NCBI RefSeq assembly: GCF_001650735.1
Contig: NZ_LXVY01000025.1
Coordinates: 1 to 64,000 of the forward strand
DNA from: Sphingomonas sp. TDK1
Lineage (GTDB): Bacteria; Pseudomonadota; Alphaproteobacteria; Sphingomonadales; Sphingomonadaceae
DNA length: 64,000 bases
Reading direction: 5' to 3'
The notes under the pieces are model-generated. The model did not search any database. It was not told where the DNA came from and was given only the letters and a program-made list of their open reading frames with translations. The translations under genes were made by a program, and so were the position numbers. Shown one piece after another: positions 18,686 to 29,313 of this stretch; the stretch's first letter is position 1, and each line of letters begins with the position of its first letter.

Positions 18686-19435
18686 TCACTCCTCCAACAT
18701 ATCGCGCACCATGCCATGCGGATCGAAAGCAAATTGGCGCTGGATGCGGAAGTGTGGCGTGTCTTCCAGCTCCACCGGGTCGATACCGAATTTGCCCATC
18801 CCCAACAGCCGCGCCTCAGGCAGCGCCATCAGGATCGGCGAGTGCGTCGCCATGATGACTTGCGCCTGCCCCGCCGCCTGAATCCGCCGAAGCAGCCTGA
18901 GGAAATCGAACTGCCGTAAGGGCGATAGTGCGGACTCGGGCTCGTCGAACAGAAAAAGCCCCGGCCGAGCGCAACGCTCCTCAAACAGGCGAAGAAACCC
19001 TTCCCCATGCGAATGCGAGAGAAAGTCAGCCGAGCGGCTGCCCGCGTCATCGAGATACCGGGCAACGGAAAAGAAGCTTTCTGCGCGAAAGAACCAGCCC
19101 TGACCGATCTTGGGCAACCAGCTCGCCTTGAGCGCCGAGACAAGCGCGCCGCCGCTGCTCTCCAGCGCACGACTATGATCGACCGCACGATGGCCGGGGC
19201 CGCCGCCGGCCTCATCGAAGCCGGCGAGCACGGCGATGGCCTCTAACAGCGTCGACTTCCCGACGCCGTTCTCGCCCGCAATGATGGTGACGGGCATGTC
19301 AAATTCGAGCGAGAAGTCGCCCCGGAACAGCGGCATGCACCAGGGATAGGCACTACGATCGATCTCGGCTTCGCCGTCCAGCCAGACGCGCTTGAGATAG
19401 GGCGGCGGGAGCTTCGTGTGTCGATACCGCACCAT
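18686..19435 (-). CDS. AAA family ATPase (OLD/RecF-like ABC ATPase)
   Basis: 249 residues. Walker A is GENGVGKSTLLEA, Walker B is LFLFDEPESALSP, and a switch His lies in IMATHSPILMALP, which defines an ABC-type AAA_15/AAA_23 ATPase. It has no long coiled coil and no TOPRIM nuclease. Similar single-domain ATPases occur widely as stand-alone genes of unknown role, and some form part of defence pairs. It starts 6 bases after the rmuC stop, so the two are probably co-transcribed. Confidence 0.82.
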   Translation of the reverse strand: MVRYRHTKLPPPYLKRVWLDGEAEIDRSAYPWCMPLFRGDFSLEFDMPVTIIAGENGVGKSTLLEAIAVLAGFDEAGGGPGHRAVDHSRALESSGGALVSALKASWLPKIGQGWFFRAESFFSVARYLDDAGSRSADFLSHSHGEGFLRLFEERCARPGLFLFDEPESALSPLRQFDFLRLLRRIQAAGQAQVIMATHSPILMALPEARLLGMGKFGIDPVELEDTPHFRIQRQFAFDPHGMVRDMLEE

Positions 19436-19441
19436 GCCTCC

Positions 19442-20845
19442 TCACTCCGCCGCAGCCGCTTCCTCCACCTCGCCCTCACCCGGCGCCGGCAGTTCCGCCG
19501 TCGGCGCCCGCGCGATCACGTCGACCGTGTCGATCGCGTCCAGCGCGCTGTTGCCGGTATCCACGTTGAGCGCCTGGAAGCGCCGCGCGGAGACCATCAC
19601 CCGGCCTTCGAAGCTCGCGACGAACTTGTTGTAATTCTCCACCGCGCTGTTCAGCCCGCCGCCGACGCGCTTGAGGTGGCTCGCCGCCGTCGCCAGCCGC
19701 TCGTACAGTTCCTTGCCCAGCTTGCCGACTTCGCGGGCGTCCTCGGTCAGCTTCTGCTGGCGCCACATCGCCGCAACGGTGCGGGCGAGCGGCAGGAAGG
19801 CCGAGGGGCCAGCGATGATCACCCGGTTGCGCGCCGCGCGCTCCCACAGCTCCATGTCCACTTCCAGCGCGCTCGACAGGAAATTGTCGCCGGGGATGTA
19901 CATGATCACGAAATCGGGCGCCTTTTCGAACTGCGCCCAATAGGCCTTGCGCGACAGCGCGTCGGCATGGGTGCTCATCGCTTTCGCATGGGCCTTCAGC
20001 GCCGCGGTGCGCTCCTCGGCGCTGGTCGCCTCGGCCGCCTGGAGATAGCCGTCGAGCACGCACTTCACGTCGACGATCAGCTGCTGGTCGCCCGGCAGGC
20101 GGATGATGAAGTCCGGCCGCAGCATCCCGTCCTCGGTGGTGACCGAGACTTCCGCCGCGAAATCGACATGGCCGGAAAGCCCGGCGATCTCGATCAGGTT
20201 GCGGAACTGCTGCTCGCCCCAGCGGCCGCGCGTCTTGGGCGCGGCGCGCAGCGCGTTGACCAGCTTGGAGGTTTCCGCGCGGGTCTCGCCCAGCCCGGCC
20301 TGCACGGCGCTGATCGCCTCGCGCAGCTGGCCATAGCTGTCGTTGCGGTCCTTCTCGACGCGGTGCAGCCCTTCCTCATAGCGCTTGAGCGTGGTGTCGA
20401 TCGGCTGGAGCAGCGTGCGCAGCCGCTCTTCGTTCTTCTCGCCCGCCTGGTGGAAGCGCGCCTCGGCGCGCTCGAGAAAGGCGCGCTGCGTCTCGTCGAG
20501 CATCTTGGCGGCGGATTCGCGGAACTGGCCGGCCATCATCTCGCGCGCGTTGACGAACTCGGTGAGCCGCTCCTCGAAGGCGCCGGCCTTGGCCTTGAGC
20601 TCGGCCAGCTCGATGCGGGCGGCGTCGCGCTCGTTGCGGAGCATCGCGGCTTCCTCGCGCAGGCGGGGGAGCTGGGCGACGCGTTCCTCGGCCATGGCGA
20701 GATCGGTGATCGCGGCCTTGAAATCGGCCTCGCGCCGGGCGCTCTCGGCCCGCGCCTCGCTCGTGCCGCGCGCGCCGATCAGCCAGCCGACCACCACGCC
20801 CACGACCAGGGCAACCATCACAAAGGCAACGACGAACGGATCCAA
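19442..20845 (-). CDS. rmuC: DNA recombination protein RmuC
   Basis: 467 residues from a TTG at 20845 that has GGGAG 8 bases upstream; the frame extends 19 codons further without support. An N-terminal transmembrane helix (FVVAFVMVALVVGVVVGWLIG) is followed by a long coiled coil (about 40-190) and a nuclease-like C-terminal domain with the core DFIIRLPGDQQLIVDVKC. RmuC proteins limit inversions at short inverted repeats in E. coli. That is noteworthy in a genome segment so rich in palindromes, although this link is only a suggestion. Confidence 0.93.
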   Translation of the reverse strand: MDPFVVAFVMVALVVGVVVGWLIGARGTSEARAESARREADFKAAITDLAMAEERVAQLPRLREEAAMLRNERDAARIELAELKAKAGAFEERLTEFVNAREMMAGQFRESAAKMLDETQRAFLERAEARFHQAGEKNEERLRTLLQPIDTTLKRYEEGLHRVEKDRNDSYGQLREAISAVQAGLGETRAETSKLVNALRAAPKTRGRWGEQQFRNLIEIAGLSGHVDFAAEVSVTTEDGMLRPDFIIRLPGDQQLIVDVKCVLDGYLQAAEATSAEERTAALKAHAKAMSTHADALSRKAYWAQFEKAPDFVIMYIPGDNFLSSALEVDMELWERAARNRVIIAGPSAFLPLARTVAAMWRQQKLTEDAREVGKLGKELYERLATAASHLKRVGGGLNSAVENYNKFVASFEGRVMVSARRFQALNVDTGNSALDAIDTVDVIARAPTAELPAPGEGEVEEAAAAE

Positions 20846-20978
20846 CGCCAAATCTCCCGGGGAACAGGACGCGAACTTACCCGTGCGCGGACGGGGCCGC
20901 AAGGGCGGGTGCGGTCGGTTGGGCGTGCGCGGGAGAGGGTTTGGTGGATAAGTGGCGGGGCGCCGTTACCCACGCATC

Positions 20979-21073
20979 GTCATTCCGGCGAAGCCGGAAT
21001 CCATTGGGGTCCCCGTCACGGCTCAAGCCGAAACGGAGTGGCGAATGGAACCCGGCTTTCGCCGGGATGACGG
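20979..21073. repeat. 95 bp imperfect palindromic repeat (second family)
   Basis: The ends CGTCATTCCGGCGAA (20979-20993) and TTCGCCGGGATGACG (21059-21073) are inverted repeats with one mismatch. The inside contains further short inverted stretches (CCGGCGAAGCCGG and others). Elements beginning 'CGTCATTCCGGCGAAGCCGG' are common between genes in sphingomonads and other proteobacteria, as I recall. It lies between rmuC and def. Confidence 0.7.
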
Positions 21074-21098
21074 CAGTTTGGGGGTGTGCGACGAGCCC

Positions 21099-21623
21099 TC
21101 AGGCCGCCTTGCGCGCCTTGTTGAGCTTCTTCAGCAGCATGTCGCGCTTGAGGCGCGAGAGATGGTCGAGGAACACGATGCCCTCCAGATGGTCCATCTC
21201 GTGCTGGATGCAGGTGGCGAGCAGGCCCTCGAACAGCTCGTCATGCTGCTCGCCCTTCTCGTCCAGCCAGGTCACCCGGCAGCGCGCGGGGCGCTCGACA
21301 TCGGCGAACTGGTCGGGGACGGACAGGCAGCCCTCGGTATAGACCGAATATTCCTCGGCCGGCTCATGGATCTCGGGGTTGATGAAGACGCGCGGGTGCC
21401 GGATCGGCTTGCCTTCCTCGTCCTCTTCCTCCTGCAGGTCCATCACGATCAGCCGCTTGGGCACGCCCACCTGGATCGCGGCGAGGCCGATGCCCGGCGC
21501 ATCGTACATCGTGTCGAACATGTCGCCGATCAGCGTGCGAATGTCGTCATCGACCGCCTCGACAGGGGTGGAGACGAGACGCAGACGCGGATCGGGTACT
21601 TCGACGATGGGGAGGATGGCCAT
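21099..21623 (-). CDS. def: Peptide deformylase
   Basis: 174 residues. It removes the N-formyl group from nascent proteins, using a bound metal. All three motifs are present: GIGLAAIQVGVPKRL, EGCLSVP (Cys ligand) and QHEMDHLEG (two His ligands and the catalytic Glu). An acidic stretch, LQEEEDEEGKP, lies between motifs 1 and 2. It lies downstream of recR on the same strand, and fmt (formyl addition) starts 0.7 kb away on the other strand. Confidence 0.96.
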   Translation of the reverse strand: MAILPIVEVPDPRLRLVSTPVEAVDDDIRTLIGDMFDTMYDAPGIGLAAIQVGVPKRLIVMDLQEEEDEEGKPIRHPRVFINPEIHEPAEEYSVYTEGCLSVPDQFADVERPARCRVTWLDEKGEQHDELFEGLLATCIQHEMDHLEGIVFLDHLSRLKRDMLLKKLNKARKAA

Positions 21624-21654
21624 CGCCTAAATTTAGGAGAGCGGGGCGTGAGCG

Positions 21655-22251
21655 TCAAGCAACCGGGCGGCGTGCGCGGAGCGCCTGGGCCAGCGTGCCC
21701 TCGTCGAGATAATCGAGTTCGCCTCCCACCGGCAGGCCGTGGGCGAGCTGGGTGACGCGGATCGGAAAGGCCTCCAGCCGTTCGGAAACATAGTGCGCGG
21801 TGGTCTGCCCCTCGAGCGTGGCGTTCATCGCAAGGACCACCTCGTCGATGCCGCCCGCGCCGACGCGTCGGACCAGCGCGTCGATGCGCAAGTCCTCGGG
21901 CCGCACCCCGTCGAGCGCGGAAAGCTTGCCGCCGAGCACATGGAAGCGGCCGGGGAACAGCCGCGCGCGATCGAGTGCCCAGAGGTCGGCGACTTCCTCC
22001 ACCACGCACAGCGAACGGTCGTCGCGTCGCGGATCGGCGCAGATCGCGCAAGGGTCGTGCGTGTCGACATTGCCGCAGATGTGGCAGGTGGTGAGTTTCT
22101 GGCTCACCGCGCTGAGCGCCGCGAGCAGCGGGTCGAGCGTCGTCTCGCGCTTCTTGAGCAGGTGGAGCACTGCCCGCCGCGCCGATCGCGGCCCGAAACC
22201 GGGCAGCCGCGACAGGGCCTGGGTCAGCGCTTCGATTTCGGGAGAGGCCAT
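21655..22251 (-). CDS. recR: Recombination protein RecR
   Basis: 198 residues from the ATG at 22251, the usual family length; the frame continues 12 codons upstream to a TTG. Features in order are a helix-hairpin-helix ([20 protein letters not shown]), a four-Cys zinc finger ([16 protein letters not shown]) and a TOPRIM domain ([32 protein letters not shown]). RecR loads RecA at gaps together with RecFO. It is encoded just upstream of def. Confidence 0.95.
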   Translation of the reverse strand: MASPEIEALTQALSRLPGFGPRSARRAVLHLLKKRETTLDPLLAALSAVSQKLTTCHICGNVDTHDPCAICADPRRDDRSLCVVEEVADLWALDRARLFPGRFHVLGGKLSALDGVRPEDLRIDALVRRVGAGGIDEVVLAMNATLEGQTTAHYVSERLEAFPIRVTQLAHGLPVGGELDYLDEGTLAQALRARRPVA

Positions 22252-22304
22252 ATGCGTCACATAGGGGCTTGCATGCGCGCCTGCCAAGCGGTTGAGGGGG
22301 ACAC

Positions 22305-23207
22305 ATGCGCATCCTGTTCATGGGCACTCCCGAATTCGCGGTTCCCGTCCTCGACGCTTTGGTCGAGGCCGGGCACGACATCGCCGCCGCCTATAGCCAA
22401 CCGCCCCGCCCCGGCGGTCGGCGCGGCAAGGCGCTGACCCCCTCCCCGGTCCATGCCCGCGCCGAGGCACTGGGGATCGCGGTGCGCACGCCGCTCAGCC
22501 TCAAGGGTCCCGAGGAGCAGGCAGCACTGGCGGCGCTCGACGCCGATGTCGCGGTGGTTGCGGCGTACGGCCTGATCCTGCCCAAGACAGTGCTGGCCGC
22601 GCCACGGCTTGGATGCCTCAACGTTCATGGCTCACTGCTCCCGCGCTGGCGCGGCGCCGCCCCGATCGAGCGCGCGACCCTAGCCGGCGATGCCGAGACC
22701 GGCGTCGGCATCATGCAGATGGAAGCGGGGCTCGATACCGGCCCCGTGCGACTGGAAGGGCGCACGCCGATCGATCGCAAGACCGCCGGCGATCTCCGCG
22801 CCGAGCTGAGCACGATGGGTGCGCGACTGATGGTGCAGGTGCTGGCGGACTTCGACGCCTACCCGGCCGTCGCCCAGCCCGAGGAAGGCATCACCTATGC
22901 CGCCAAGATCGACAAGGCCGAGGCGCGGTTGGACTTCACCCGCAGCGCGGTCGAGGTTGAGCGGGCGGTACGCGCGTTCAACCCGGCACCGGGCGCGTTC
23001 TTCGAACTGAACGGCGAACGCTTCCGCGTCCATGCCGCCGATCTGGTCGACGCGCATGGCCCGGCCGGCACGGTGGGCGAAGACCTGCTGATCCATTGCG
23101 GCGAAGGCGCGATCCGACCGACCTCGATCCAGCGCGCCGGTCGCGGCGTGATGACGGTCGGCGAGCTGCTGCGTGGCTTCCCCATCCCGGCGGGAACCCA
23201 GCTTTGA
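22305..23207 (+). CDS. fmt: Methionyl-tRNA formyltransferase
   Basis: 300 residues. The N-terminal formyltransferase fold has [14 protein letters not shown] and the catalytic-loop signature [16 protein letters not shown], with an Asp in EAGLDTGPV. The C-terminal OB-like tRNA-binding domain starts near 205. It formylates initiator Met-tRNA with 10-formyl-THF. Its stop codon overlaps the truA start as TTGA, and def lies nearby on the opposite strand. Confidence 0.96.
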   Translation: MRILFMGTPEFAVPVLDALVEAGHDIAAAYSQPPRPGGRRGKALTPSPVHARAEALGIAVRTPLSLKGPEEQAALAALDADVAVVAAYGLILPKTVLAAPRLGCLNVHGSLLPRWRGAAPIERATLAGDAETGVGIMQMEAGLDTGPVRLEGRTPIDRKTAGDLRAELSTMGARLMVQVLADFDAYPAVAQPEEGITYAAKIDKAEARLDFTRSAVEVERAVRAFNPAPGAFFELNGERFRVHAADLVDAHGPAGTVGEDLLIHCGEGAIRPTSIQRAGRGVMTVGELLRGFPIPAGTQL

Positions 23208-23950
23208 CGCGCTTCGCGCTCACGGTGGAGTTCGACGGCCGCCCGTTCATGGGCTGGCAGCGCCAGGATCACGGCCCGAGCGTGCAGCAGGCGATCGAGG
23301 ATGCCGCTTATGCGGTGACCGGCGAAGATGTGGTGGTCCATGCGGCGGGCCGGACCGATGCGGGCGTGCACGGCCTCGGCATGCGCGCGCATCTGGACAT
23401 CGCCAAGCCGATCGCCCCGTTCCGGCTGATGGAGGCGCTCAACGCCCGCATCCGGCCCAACCCGGTGGCGATCCTCGCCTGTGAGGAAGTTTCGGACGAT
23501 TGGCACGCGCGTTTCTCGTGCCTTAGCCGTCATTACGAATATCGGATCATAACCCGTCGCGCACCGCTGACATGGGAAAAGGGACTGGCCTGGCGGCTCT
23601 CCGGACTATTGGACGTCGCTGCAATGCAGAAAGCAGCTACCTATCTGGTCGGTCGCCACGACTTCACCACCTTCCGCTCGGCCCATTGCCAGGCCGAAAG
23701 CCCGGTGCGCACCCTCGATCGGCTCGACGTCGTGGCATCGGGCGAACGGATCAGCGTGTTCGCCTCGGCGCGTTCGTTCCTGCACCATCAGGTACGCTCG
23801 ATGGTCGGCTGCTTGTCACTGGTAGGCCAAGGCAAATGGATACCGGAGGACGTCCGCGATGCGCTGGAAGCGCAAGACCGAACCACGCTCGGACTCAATG
23901 CACCCCCGGACGGGTTGTTTTTCCTCCGCGCAGAATATCCTAGCGACTGA
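23204..23950 (+). CDS. truA: tRNA pseudouridine(38-40) synthase TruA
   Basis: 248 residues from a TTG at 23204 that overlaps the fmt stop. The catalytic D52 lies in [30 protein letters not shown] at the N-terminus, [18 protein letters not shown] and [11 protein letters not shown] are all TruA signatures. It isomerises U38-40 in the anticodon arm of many tRNAs. The 3' end overlaps the convergent methyltransferase gene by 11 bases. Confidence 0.95.
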   Translation: MTRFALTVEFDGRPFMGWQRQDHGPSVQQAIEDAAYAVTGEDVVVHAAGRTDAGVHGLGMRAHLDIAKPIAPFRLMEALNARIRPNPVAILACEEVSDDWHARFSCLSRHYEYRIITRRAPLTWEKGLAWRLSGLLDVAAMQKAATYLVGRHDFTTFRSAHCQAESPVRTLDRLDVVASGERISVFASARSFLHHQVRSMVGCLSLVGQGKWIPEDVRDALEAQDRTTLGLNAPPDGLFFLRAEYPSD

Positions 23951-25136
23951 ACTTCGCCGCCAGTTCAACATGCGTCGACCAGCGGAACTGCCCCACCGGC
24001 TGTACCCATTCCAACCGGTAACCACCTTCGCATAAAATCTCTGCATCGCGCGCGAACGTACTGGGATTACAGGATACATACGCGACAAGCGAAGCCTTGG
24101 AGGCGGACAGTTCGCCCACCTGTTCCCGTGCGCCGGCGCGCGGGGGATCGAGCACCACCACATCGAACCGGTCCAGCTCCGCGGTCGTCACCGGCCGACG
24201 GAACAGGTCACGATGATCGCCGAAGACCTGCCGCCCCGCCGCGCCCGCTGCGGCCTTTAGCGACAGGATCGCGTCGCGCGCGGCCTCGCCCGCATAAACG
24301 CGCGCCTTGTCCAGCGCGAAGGTGAAGGTGCCGAGCCCGGCGAACAGATCCGCCACGGTGCGCGCCTCGCCGACGATCTTGCGCACGGCCGCGATCAACG
24401 CCGCCTCCCCCTCCGGAGTCGCTTGCAGGAAGCTTCCGCTCGGCAGCGGCACGGCGACACCGCCCAGCGTGATCGTTACCGGCACCGGCTCCCAGCGCGC
24501 GGTGGGGCCGAAGCCCTCGTCGATCGCAAACCGCGCCAGCTTCTCGGCCTCGGCAAAGGCCGTGATCGCCTCGGCCGCGGCCAGCCCCTCCGGATCGATG
24601 CCTTCGACCAACACGTCGCGCCCCTGGTCGCTCAAGGCGAGATGCACGTTCACCCGCCGCGCATCAGGAAGGAGCGTTGCGAAGAGCCGGCGGAGCGGCG
24701 CCAGCAGCGCGAACAGTTCAGGCGCGAGGACATGGCATTCGCCTAGGTCGATCAGCTTGTGGCTGCCCGCCTCGGTGAAGCCGATCCGCACCTGCTTGCC
24801 GCGTCGCTCGGCATGGAGTGTTGCCCGGCGGCGGGTGCGCGGCGGCGAAAGCAGCGGCGTGCGGATTTCCGTCTCCAGCCCTTGCGCTGCAAGTGCGGTG
24901 CGCACGCGTTCGGCAAGGAAGCGGCTCCACACGGCATCGTCAAGATGCTGGAGCTGGCAACCGCCGCATTCCGGGAAATGCCGGCAAGGCGGTGCCTGAT
25001 GGTGCGGGCCGAAGCGGATCGCGCCATTCTCGCCGACCCAGTCACCCGGTGCGGTGAAAGGAAAATGCCGGCCGTCGCTGGTCACCCCATCGCCCCGTGC
25101 GGCGACACGCACCACTTCGACTTCGCTCACAGACAT
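23940..25136 (-). CDS. TrmA/RumA-class RNA 5-methyluridine methyltransferase
   Basis: 398 residues from the ATG at 25136. It has iron-sulfur cysteines ([15 protein letters not shown] plus a later Cys in GECHVL), the SAM-binding motif [31 protein letters not shown] and the catalytic Cys in [14 protein letters not shown]. This is the RlmD/RlmC/TrmA family, and the Fe-S cluster points to a 23S rRNA enzyme. An N-terminal TRAM-like part ([16 protein letters not shown]) is reduced. It overlaps the upstream nnr gene by 10 bases and converges with truA. Confidence 0.9.
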   Translation of the reverse strand: MSVSEVEVVRVAARGDGVTSDGRHFPFTAPGDWVGENGAIRFGPHHQAPPCRHFPECGGCQLQHLDDAVWSRFLAERVRTALAAQGLETEIRTPLLSPPRTRRRATLHAERRGKQVRIGFTEAGSHKLIDLGECHVLAPELFALLAPLRRLFATLLPDARRVNVHLALSDQGRDVLVEGIDPEGLAAAEAITAFAEAEKLARFAIDEGFGPTARWEPVPVTITLGGVAVPLPSGSFLQATPEGEAALIAAVRKIVGEARTVADLFAGLGTFTFALDKARVYAGEAARDAILSLKAAAGAAGRQVFGDHRDLFRRPVTTAELDRFDVVVLDPPRAGAREQVGELSASKASLVAYVSCNPSTFARDAEILCEGGYRLEWVQPVGQFRWSTHVELAAKFSR

Positions 25137-26530
25137 TCCGAACACGCTTCCGCCAGTTGAGCGACGAGCTGATCGGCGAAAAATGCCGGGCCTGCAAGCT
25201 GCGCCGCGCGGCCGTGCAGCCATACCGCCGCCGCCGCCGGATCGACACCGCTGCCGCCCCGCCCTATCTGCGCCCCCAGCACACCTGCGAGGACATCGCC
25301 GGTACCCGCCGTGGACAGCCAGGGCGAGGCCCCGGCAAGTACGCGAACGCTACCGTCCGGCCCGGCGATCACCGTGTCGCCGCCCTTGTGGATCACCGTC
25401 GCACCGCTTGCAGCGGCAGCCTCAAGCGTACGTCCTATCTTGCTGCCCGAGCCGTTGAACATCCGGTCGAACTCGCCTTCATGCGGGGTGATCCAGACCG
25501 GTGCTTCCCGTGCCGCCAGCGCAGTCGCCGCGCCGGTGCCGAGCAGGCTGAGCGCGTCGCCGTCCAGCACGATCGGTTTTTCCGCCGCGAGCCCGGCACG
25601 CAAAAATGTCTCGGCGCGCCGGTCGCGGCCGAGGCCAGGACCGAGCACGATGGCGTCGATCCGGTCACCTGCAAGAAAATCGGCAAGGTCGTCCGCATCG
25701 TCGATCGTTCGGCGAACCAGCGCATCGGGCGCAGGGCCCGCCGGATCTGGCCCTGCCAACATGACATAGCCAGCGCCGCTCGCCATCGCCGCTCGCGCCG
25801 CAAGACGACCGGCGCCTGGCATCGCCCCTTCCACCACGGCTACCAACCCGCGGCTATATTTGTGGCTCTGTGGCCCAGGCGTGTCCAAAACCGGCCGCAC
25901 CACCGTGCGCCACGCCCCGTCTGTCGCAATGCCAATATCCGCAAGCAGCACATGCCCACATCGCGAGAGACCGTCGTTTAGCACATGCGCTGGTTTGAGC
26001 GCACCCAGCGCCACGGTGGCATTCACGCCGCGCGGTGCGCCCAATTCCGCGCCGCTGTCGGTATCCATGCCGGAGGGAAGATCGATCGCCAGCGTAAAAT
26101 CGGCACCACGCACCAATTCGCCCAGCACCGCCCCAATGCTACGGTCGACAGGGCGGGTAACGCCGATGCCGAACAAGCCATCGATCACGACCGGCCGGAC
26201 CGGGGCGCCGTAGAGTGACGTGGTCGGCCCGTCCCAGCGCGCATGCATTCGCTCGGCTGCGCCCGGCTTCGGCGCACCCGATGCTGCGACCAGCACATCG
26301 AGCCCCGCCTTTCGCAAAACCCGAGCAACAACATAGGCATCCCCGCCATTGTTTCCGGGGCCTGCGAGCACCAGTACGGGCCGCCCCATGGCGAAGCGGA
26401 TTGCCTCGCGGGCAATTGCCGCGCCTGCGCGCTCCATCAGTTCGTCCTGCGAGACACCGCGTGCGAACATCGCCTCTTCGGCGGCACGCATCGCGTCAGC
26501 GGTGAGGATCGGAGCGCCGGGCGGGATCAT
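25127..26530 (-). CDS. nnr: Bifunctional NAD(P)H-hydrate epimerase / ADP-dependent dehydratase
   Basis: 467 residues. The N-terminal YjeF_N epimerase domain (about 1-210) contains VLVLAGPGNNGGDAYVVAR. The C-terminal ribokinase-like dehydratase domain has VLGPGLGRDRR, PIVLDGDALSLL, ITPHEGEFDRMF and LSTAGTGDVLAGVLG. The enzyme repairs hydrated NADH and NADPH. It is tightly packed with the methyltransferase downstream (10-base overlap) and the lipoprotein upstream (4-base overlap), as part of a minus-strand operon. Confidence 0.95.
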   Translation of the reverse strand: MIPPGAPILTADAMRAAEEAMFARGVSQDELMERAGAAIAREAIRFAMGRPVLVLAGPGNNGGDAYVVARVLRKAGLDVLVAASGAPKPGAAERMHARWDGPTTSLYGAPVRPVVIDGLFGIGVTRPVDRSIGAVLGELVRGADFTLAIDLPSGMDTDSGAELGAPRGVNATVALGALKPAHVLNDGLSRCGHVLLADIGIATDGAWRTVVRPVLDTPGPQSHKYSRGLVAVVEGAMPGAGRLAARAAMASGAGYVMLAGPDPAGPAPDALVRRTIDDADDLADFLAGDRIDAIVLGPGLGRDRRAETFLRAGLAAEKPIVLDGDALSLLGTGAATALAAREAPVWITPHEGEFDRMFNGSGSKIGRTLEAAAASGATVIHKGGDTVIAGPDGSVRVLAGASPWLSTAGTGDVLAGVLGAQIGRGGSGVDPAAAAVWLHGRAAQLAGPAFFADQLVAQLAEACSECL

Positions 26531-26868
26531 CCCCCTGCTGTAGCGCCCTTCCCGTTCAGGCGATAGCGCATGCCGCCAATGGTCAGTTCGACCTCGCCGC
26601 CGTGACGCCGGACCATGGCAGGCTCGGCGCCGTCCGCGGCGGAAAGCGAATTACCGTCGATCCGGAGGCGGCGAAAGCCGCCATCAGGGTGGCGGAGGAT
26701 CAGCAGTCCATCACCATCGCGTTCAGCCGTGCAGACCGGCAAGAGGGTTTCCCCGACAGGCCCGCACGCAATCGTCTCCCCTGCTTGATGCGCGAGCTGC
26801 GGAGCCCGATCGGCACCGCAGCTCGCGACAGGCAGTAAGAGCAAGAGGCTAGATATCCGCGTAAACAT
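26527..26868 (-). CDS. Small lipoprotein, unknown function
   Basis: 113 residues from the ATG at 26868, which lies inside the end of ilvD (20-base overlap). A signal peptide, [20 protein letters not shown], ends in a lipobox with the acylated Cys at position 17. The mature part has a Cys pair ([17 protein letters not shown]) that could form a disulfide, then repeated beta strands ([20 protein letters not shown]). I do not recognise the family, though similar small lipoproteins near ilvD occur in sphingomonads as I recall. Confidence 0.7.
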   Translation of the reverse strand: MFTRISSLLLLLPVASCGADRAPQLAHQAGETIACGPVGETLLPVCTAERDGDGLLILRHPDGGFRRLRIDGNSLSAADGAEPAMVRRHGGEVELTIGGMRYRLNGKGATAGG

Positions 26869-28570
26869 GCCGCTCGGCCTTGGCACCTGGGTGCGTGACC
26901 GCGCCCTGGTAGGCCGGACCGACATTCTGCGAATAGCGATAGAGCGCCCCTGACTGGTAATCGTTCACCCGCGGCCGCCACCGCGCGCGACGCTCGGCCA
27001 GAACGTCTTCCGGGACGTCGAGATCGATCGTGCCCGCTTCGGCGTCGATGTGGATGGAATCGCCGTCCTCGACCAGCGCGATCGGACCGCCCTCGGCCGC
27101 TTCTGGGCCGACATGGCCGATGCAGAAGCCCCGCGTACCGCCCGAAAAGCGGCCATCGGTAATCAGCGCCACCTTCTCACCCATGCCGAGCCCGTAAAGC
27201 GCCGCGGTGGTCGACAACATTTCGCGCATGCCCGGGCCGCCCTTCGGCCCCTCATAGCGGATGATGATGACCTCGCCCTCGTTGATCTGGCGATTCTCCA
27301 CCGCCTGGAAGGCATCCTCCTCGCAGTCGAACACCCGCGCCGGACCGGTGAACTGAAGCCGATGCATGCCCGCCACCTTCACGATCGCCCCTTCGGGCGC
27401 GAGCGAACCGCGCAGGCCCACGACGCCGCCCGTGGGGGTGATCGGCGTCTTCACGTCGTAGATCACCTTCTGGTCGGGGTTCCAGGTGACCTGATCGATG
27501 TTCTCGCCGAGCGTCTTGCCCGTCACCGTCATGCAGCTGCCGTCGAGCAGGCCATTCGCCAGCATCGTCTTCATCAGCATGTAGACACCGCCTGCCGCAT
27601 GCATGTCCTTGGCGACATACGTACCGCCAGGCTTGAGGTCAGCGATGTAAGGGGTTGATTTAAATGCCTCGGCTACATCGTGCAGATCGAAGTCGATACC
27701 CGCTTCATTTGCCATTGCCGGCAGGTGGAGCGCGGCGTTGGTCGACCCCCCGGTCGCCGCCACGACGCGGGCGGCGTTGATGAAGGCGGCGCGCGTGGCG
27801 ATATCGCGCGGCCGCAGGTTCATCTCGAGCAGGTTCATAACCTGCGCGCCGGCGGCAATTGCGATCTCTTCGCGGCTCTTATACGGTGCCGGGACCATGT
27901 TGCTGTTCGGCAACGACAATCCCATTGCTTCACCCACACAGGCCATGGTGTTGGCGGTGAACTGGCCGCCACAAGCGCCGTGTCCCGGACAGGCGACCTT
28001 TTCGAGTGCGGTAAGATCCTTGAGCGGGCAGTTGCCGGCGGCGAACTTGCCCACAGCCTCGAACACGTCGACAACGGTGACGTCGCGGTCCTCGAAACGG
28101 CCCGGCAGGATCGAGCCACCATAGACGAAGATCGATGGGATGTTGAGACGCAGCATCGCCATCATCATGCCCGGCAGCGACTTGTCGCAGCCGGCAAAGG
28201 CGACCAGCGCGTCATAGCAGTGACCGCGCACACTGAGTTCGACCGAATCGGCGATCACTTCGCGACTGACCAGCGAGGACTTCATCCCCTGATGGCCCAT
28301 GGCGATGCCGTCGGTCACCGTGATCGTGTTGAAGCGGCGCGGCATGCCACCATTGGCGATCACGCCCTGACGGGCCGCATCGGCCTGAAAATCCAGGGTG
28401 GTGTTGCAAGGGGCACTATCGTTGCCCGCGCTCGCCACGGCGACGAACGGCTTGGCGATATCCTCTTCCGGGATACCCATGGCATAGTAATAGCTGCGGT
28501 GCGGTGCGCGCTCAGGCCCCACGGAAACATGGCGGCTGGGGAGCTTGGATTTATCGAATCGGTTGGTCAT
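26849..28570 (-). CDS. ilvD: Dihydroxy-acid dehydratase
   Basis: 573 residues from the ATG at 28570 ([14 protein letters not shown]). It converts 2,3-dihydroxy-isovalerate to the 2-keto acid in valine, leucine and isoleucine synthesis. The Fe-S cysteines are in [24 protein letters not shown] and [16 protein letters not shown]. The C-terminus contains [21 protein letters not shown]. It is the third gene of a tight minus-strand run (enoyl-CoA hydratase, formylglutamate amidohydrolase, ilvD, lipoprotein, nnr, methyltransferase). Confidence 0.96.
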   Translation of the reverse strand: MTNRFDKSKLPSRHVSVGPERAPHRSYYYAMGIPEEDIAKPFVAVASAGNDSAPCNTTLDFQADAARQGVIANGGMPRRFNTITVTDGIAMGHQGMKSSLVSREVIADSVELSVRGHCYDALVAFAGCDKSLPGMMMAMLRLNIPSIFVYGGSILPGRFEDRDVTVVDVFEAVGKFAAGNCPLKDLTALEKVACPGHGACGGQFTANTMACVGEAMGLSLPNSNMVPAPYKSREEIAIAAGAQVMNLLEMNLRPRDIATRAAFINAARVVAATGGSTNAALHLPAMANEAGIDFDLHDVAEAFKSTPYIADLKPGGTYVAKDMHAAGGVYMLMKTMLANGLLDGSCMTVTGKTLGENIDQVTWNPDQKVIYDVKTPITPTGGVVGLRGSLAPEGAIVKVAGMHRLQFTGPARVFDCEEDAFQAVENRQINEGEVIIIRYEGPKGGPGMREMLSTTAALYGLGMGEKVALITDGRFSGGTRGFCIGHVGPEAAEGGPIALVEDGDSIHIDAEAGTIDLDVPEDVLAERRARWRPRVNDYQSGALYRYSQNVGPAYQGAVTHPGAKAERHVYADI

Positions 28571-28581
28571 GGCGCGCAAGC

Positions 28582-29313
28582 CTATGTCGCGAGAACACCC
28601 TTTCGCGCAAGAGTGTTGCGCAGAAAAAGCGTAAGTGCCTCTAGCCTCTCCGCCCATCGCTGCACACCAACATCGTCGCGAATAAGGTCATTGCGGATTT
28701 CGATCGCGATCGAGGGAATGCCTTGCGCTTCGGCATGGCGATTCAGCGTCGCGTTCAGCAGGCGCCCGGAATAAGGCTCGTTATCCCCGGTCGCCAGCCC
28801 TAGGCCCCGCAACCACGCCACCGCCGGACGGGCAGCGCGTGCATCGCGATTGTAGAGGATGCCGATTTCCCAAGGGCGCTCGATGCCGCCTTGCTCAAGT
28901 CGCGGGGTGAAGCTGTGAATCGACAGGATCAGTCGGGGTCGCTGGCGCCGGACCTGGTCGCGCAACAACCGGTGATAGGGCGCGTGAAAGCGGGCGATAC
29001 GCGCGCGCCGGTCCGCATCCGCGTTACCGGGAATGCGATGGCCGTCACTCGTCGCGGGAATCAGGCCAGCGTGGTCGGGTTCGCGATGAAGATCGATCAC
29101 CAGCCGCGATACCGTGGCGAGGATGCCCGGCGCGCCGAGACGCGCCGACAGGGCCCGCGTCACGTCGGCAGCACCAATATCCACGCCGATGTGCAAATTC
29201 AGCAGCGCGGGGTCGATCCCCAGGTCGATATCCGGCGGCACTGCGTTCGATGCATGATCGCACAGCAGGAGCACATCGCTGGCAGCGCCCGGCAGCTGTT
29301 CCGCCACGCTCAC
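28582..29313 (-). CDS. N-formylglutamate amidohydrolase family protein
   Basis: 243 residues. The FGase signature begins [12 protein letters not shown] and continues with [37 protein letters not shown] and [12 protein letters not shown]. His and Asp/Glu residues in these blocks bind the catalytic metal. In histidine degradation (HutG) it releases formate from formylglutamate, but no other hut gene is near, so the substrate may be another N-formyl or N-acyl compound. Its start overlaps the upstream enoyl-CoA hydratase stop by 4 bases. Confidence 0.88.
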   Translation of the reverse strand: MSVAEQLPGAASDVLLLCDHASNAVPPDIDLGIDPALLNLHIGVDIGAADVTRALSARLGAPGILATVSRLVIDLHREPDHAGLIPATSDGHRIPGNADADRRARIARFHAPYHRLLRDQVRRQRPRLILSIHSFTPRLEQGGIERPWEIGILYNRDARAARPAVAWLRGLGLATGDNEPYSGRLLNATLNRHAEAQGIPSIAIEIRNDLIRDDVGVQRWAERLEALTLFLRNTLARKGVLAT

